A stretch of 24,723 nucleotides of DNA, from contig DKEW01000042.1 of NCBI GenBank assembly GCA_002452265.1, forward strand, positions 53,909 through 78,631, written 5' to 3'. This document shows, one piece after another, positions 22,863 to 24,723 of the stretch (the first letter of the stretch is position 1; every line of letters starts with the position of its first letter). The position numbers were made by a program, and so were the translations under genes. This stretch comes from Pelobacter sp. UBA6812. Lineage in GTDB: Bacteria > Desulfobacterota > Desulfuromonadia > Desulfuromonadales > Syntrophotaleaceae. The notes beneath the pieces are model-generated. The model did not search any database and was not told the origin of the DNA. It saw only the letters and a list, made by a program, of their open reading frames with translations.

Positions 22863-23197
22863 AAATCGCCATTCCATTAGCACAAGGACAACTCAGCCAG
22901 CATTTTGGACATTGTGAAGAGTTTGCTCTTCTGGAAATTGCCAGTGACTCGAAAAACATCATCGCCAAAACCATGCATCAGCCTCCCCCCCATGAACCTG
23001 GGGTACTTCCTCGCTGGCTGAGCGAACTCGGCGCAAATATCATTATTGCTGGAGGCATGGGTCGTCGCGCTCAGGACCTTTTTACGGAAAATGGCATTAA
23101 GGTGGTAGTGGGGGCAGTATCCGAAACACCTGAAAAGCTTGCTTCGGACTACCTGCAAAACGCTCTCGTCGTCGGTGAAAACTGCTGCGACCATTAA
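22859..23197 (+). CDS. NifX/orange-protein-like metal-cluster-binding protein
   Basis: 112 residues, the size of the orange protein of Desulfovibrio and of stand-alone NifX/NafY-type domains. Family blocks: MKIAIPLAQGQLSQHFGHCEEFALLEI, GVLPRWLSELGANIIIAGGMGRRAQDLFTENGIKVVVGA, and a C-terminal GENCCDH that could supply ligands. Members bind or carry FeMo-co precursors or, in the orange protein, a Mo-Cu sulfide cluster. No nitrogenase genes are near, so a role outside nitrogen fixation is more likely. It is translationally coupled to the gene before it and 89 bp ahead of the Mrp ATPase gene, with which it should be co-transcribed. Confidence 0.87.
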   Translation: MKIAIPLAQGQLSQHFGHCEEFALLEIASDSKNIIAKTMHQPPPHEPGVLPRWLSELGANIIIAGGMGRRAQDLFTENGIKVVVGAVSETPEKLASDYLQNALVVGENCCDH

Positions 23198-23237
23198 CCG
23201 TCCCTCTGGGCCACGAGGTCCCGGACGAACCAGGTCA

Positions 23238-23254
23238 TTGCCACAAAATGGCAA
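23238..23254 (+). other. Small hairpin ahead of the Mrp gene
   Basis: TTGCCA (23238-23243) and TGGCAA (23249-23254) form a 6-bp stem with a CAAAA loop in the 89-bp gap before the Mrp ATPase. AAAATT follows rather than a T-tract, so it is not an evident terminator; it may be an RNA processing or stabilising element. Confidence 0.35.
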
Positions 23255-23286
23255 AATTGATTTCGTAGCGAAGGAGACGCATCATC

Positions 23287-24144
23287 ATGGATACACCTGT
23301 CCCGACCGGTCACTGCTCATCCGGTCAACCGTCACCATGCGAGCTACAGGCAAAAATGAAGCAACGACTCGGGCGCATCAAACGCAAAATCCTTGTCATG
23401 TCCGGCAAGGGCGGCGTCGGCAAAAGCTCCACCGCCGTAAACCTCGCGCTGACATTGGCACAGGATGGCTATGCGGTAGGTCTTCTCGATATCGACCTGC
23501 ATGGCCCCAGCGTCCCCAAAATGCTGGGACTCGGCAACCAACAGCTACAAAACGGTGCCGATGGTCTGCTTCCGGTTGAATACCTGAGCAATCTGAAGGT
23601 TATTTCGGTTGGGTTTCTCCTCGGTGACGAAGATGAAGCTCTTATCTGGCGCGGCCCGGCAAAAACAGCCCTCATCCAACAGTTCTTAAGGGATGTGCAG
23701 TGGGACGAGCTCGATTTTCTTATCGTCGACTGTCCGCCGGGAACCGGAGATGAACCAATGACCGCTGTTCAAACCCTGCTCGGGGACGACCAAAACAGCG
23801 GAGCCGTGATCGTTACAACTCCGCAGGAAGTCGCGCTGCTGGATGTGCAGAAATCGGTAACCTTCTGTCGACGCCTGGAAATGCCGGTACTGGGAATCAT
23901 CGAAAACATGAGCGGCTTTGCATGCCCCAAATGTGGCGAAGTCATCGATATTTTCAAATCGGGGGGTGGCGAACAGATCGCACACCGGATGCACGCACCC
24001 TTTTTAGGCAAAATCCCCATGGACACAGCCATGGTAATGGCCGGCGACAGTGGCAAACCGTACATGGCCACACAAGCCGAAACTGAAACCGGCGAAACCT
24101 ACCGCCGGATCGCCGCGGCCCTCATGAATCCTACTACCAAATAA
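23287..24144 (+). CDS. Mrp/NBP35-family P-loop ATPase (Fe-S carrier type)
   Basis: 285 residues of the ParA/MinD-like deviant Walker family. GKGGVGKSS (40-48) is the deviant Walker A, LLDIDLHGPSVP carries the family D-x-D-GPS block, DFLIVDCPPGTGDEP (143-157) is Walker B, and the Cys213-Pro-Lys-Cys216 pair in GFACPKCG bridges an Fe-S cluster in a dimer. The N-terminal extension has Cys10 and Cys18, partly like the N-terminal cysteines of NBP35. Mrp proteins assemble and transfer Fe-S clusters using ATP. There is no C-terminal NifX-like domain, unlike the fused MrpORP of Desulfovibrio; here the NifX-like partner is a separate gene. The ribosome site AAGGAG lies about 10 nt before the ATG. Confidence 0.92.
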   Translation: MDTPVPTGHCSSGQPSPCELQAKMKQRLGRIKRKILVMSGKGGVGKSSTAVNLALTLAQDGYAVGLLDIDLHGPSVPKMLGLGNQQLQNGADGLLPVEYLSNLKVISVGFLLGDEDEALIWRGPAKTALIQQFLRDVQWDELDFLIVDCPPGTGDEPMTAVQTLLGDDQNSGAVIVTTPQEVALLDVQKSVTFCRRLEMPVLGIIENMSGFACPKCGEVIDIFKSGGGEQIAHRMHAPFLGKIPMDTAMVMAGDSGKPYMATQAETETGETYRRIAAALMNPTTK

Positions 24145-24158
24145 TTTCCCCTTCTCGG

Positions 24159-24179
24159 CCCCGGACCATGCGCCCGGGG
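24159..24179 (+). terminator. Possible terminator after the Mrp gene
   Basis: CCCCGG (24159-24164) and CCGGGG (24174-24179) form a GC-rich 6-bp stem followed by TTGTCCC. The T-tract is poor, so termination is uncertain, but it is the only hairpin seen just after this operon. Confidence 0.4.
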
Positions 24180-24662
24180 TTGTCCCATCACACCTGGTTT
24201 ACCGTTATTTCTGGATTGAGTCGCTTGGCACGATATTCTTAGCTATAGAAAAACTATTCAACCCAAAAAGCCGATCCCAATTCATCGAATCAAATAGCTT
24301 TCGGGTCGTAACGCGCAAAAAAACAACTTCTGCAGCCAATCGCGATGACTCATCCAAATTAATCGCAACGAAAACCTTTTCGCCAAGAACTTCTGCAAGC
24401 CACTGAATCTGGACTTTCCCGTCTCGACGCTCACAGAATGCCCTTTACCGTGCACGCTAATCCGGACAGGGCCGAATGAGTGTCCGGATAGATATGCTGA
24501 CACGACTCCCGCACTATGAAAAAAAATAATTTTGCACGCTGGATTTTTTCGCTGGGCACCACCCGCTCGGACACCAGTTACGGACAGCGTAAGCAGAAGG
24601 TGCAATAGAAATGTCTCATACGAGAAACATAGGTGCAGAGGAGCACCAGGAATGCACAAATC
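24180..24662. other. Gene-free stretch of about 480 bp
   Basis: No convincing gene. A 134-codon minus-strand frame (24282-24686) runs into the tRNA terminator and resembles no family. Small inverted repeats are present, for example GGTGC-N6-GCACC near 24630-24645, but no matched pair of long repeats or attachment site is visible. The stretch lies downstream of the 3' end of a tRNA, a common integration position. Confidence 0.45.
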
Positions 24663-24692
24663 AAAAAGGGACCTGCATTTCTGCAAGTCCCT
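24663..24692 (-). terminator. Intrinsic terminator of the minus-strand tRNA
   Basis: Read on the minus strand, AGGGAC pairs with GTCCCT, then after one mismatch TGCA pairs with TGCA around a four-base loop, and TTTTT follows (A-run 24663-24667 on plus). It begins 8 bp beyond the tRNA CCA end. Confidence 0.8.
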
Positions 24693-24700
24693 GATTTCTT

Positions 24701-24723
24701 TGGTAGCGGGGACAGGATTTGAA
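24701..24723 (-). tRNA. 3' end of a tRNA gene (truncated by window edge)
   Basis: On the minus strand the last 23 bp read TTCAAAT-CCTGT-CCCCGCT-A-CCA: T-loop, 3' half of the T-stem, 3' half of the acceptor stem, discriminator A and an encoded CCA. A terminator follows directly. The anticodon is outside the window. The CCCCGCT acceptor strand and CCTGT T-stem resemble bacterial initiator tRNA(fMet), but the isotype cannot be settled here. Confidence 0.75.

Noticed and set aside
24282..24686. 134-codon minus-strand open frame
   Set aside because: It begins within the tRNA terminator hairpin, has no ribosome site and resembles no protein family.

Overview
The window (about 24.7 kb, moderate GC) looks like chromosomal DNA of a strictly anaerobic Desulfuromonadota/Deltaproteobacteria-type organism, of the Pelobacter/Syntrophotalea/Geobacter kind. 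This is inferred from gene content: a small siroheme sulfite reductase, an NfnAB/SudBA-type electron-bifurcating pair, a sigma-54 regulator beside NifX/orange-protein-like genes and an Mrp ATPase, and HEAT and HD-GYP signalling proteins. No rRNA, CRISPR array, IS element or phage gene is visible. Most genes are ordinary housekeeping or regulatory genes in short operons.

Layout. 1-739 (-): 3'-truncated nitronate monooxygenase-like flavoprotein. 902-2571 (+): two-component pair, histidine kinase then OmpR-type regulator, overlapping by ATGA. 2624-3728 (-): single-domain response regulator followed by the small sulfite reductase, ending in a strong intrinsic terminator. 3991-4950 (+): ornithine cyclodeaminase/mu-crystallin family enzyme. 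4971-7169 (-): priA. 7512-8435 (+): Tat-exported metallophosphoesterase, overlapping tail to tail with the DAHP synthase gene (8338-9378, -). 9641-11528 (+): trmB-truD, two overlapping tRNA-modification genes. 11874-12662 (+): IclR regulator with a good sigma-70 promoter and a structured leader. 12824-13633 (+): carboxylesterase-like hydrolase behind a long hairpin, overlapping coaE (13569-14204, -). 14361-17945: HEAT-repeat protein and HD-GYP protein (+), which share an N-terminal domain, facing a second HEAT-repeat protein (-). 18473-20751 (+): nfnA-nfnB with a terminator. 20860-24144 (+): sigma-54 activator, two NifX-like proteins and an Mrp/NBP35 ATPase. The window ends inside the 3' end of a minus-strand tRNA that has its own terminator.

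The most interesting stretch is 20860-24144. The enhancer-binding protein carries a cysteine-rich PAS domain. The 224-bp gap behind it contains inverted GTTGCA/TGCAAC repeats with 3-nt and 13-nt spacers, one helical turn apart, and then a good -24/-12 promoter. That promoter overlaps the first possible start codons of the next gene, so the real start must be further downstream. The order regulator, NifX-like, NifX-like, Mrp resembles the sigma-54-controlled orange-protein (ORP) operons of Desulfovibrio, but here the Mrp protein has no fused ORP domain. A second cluster worth attention is the HEAT / HD-GYP / HEAT group, whose first two proteins share an apparently undescribed N-terminal module.
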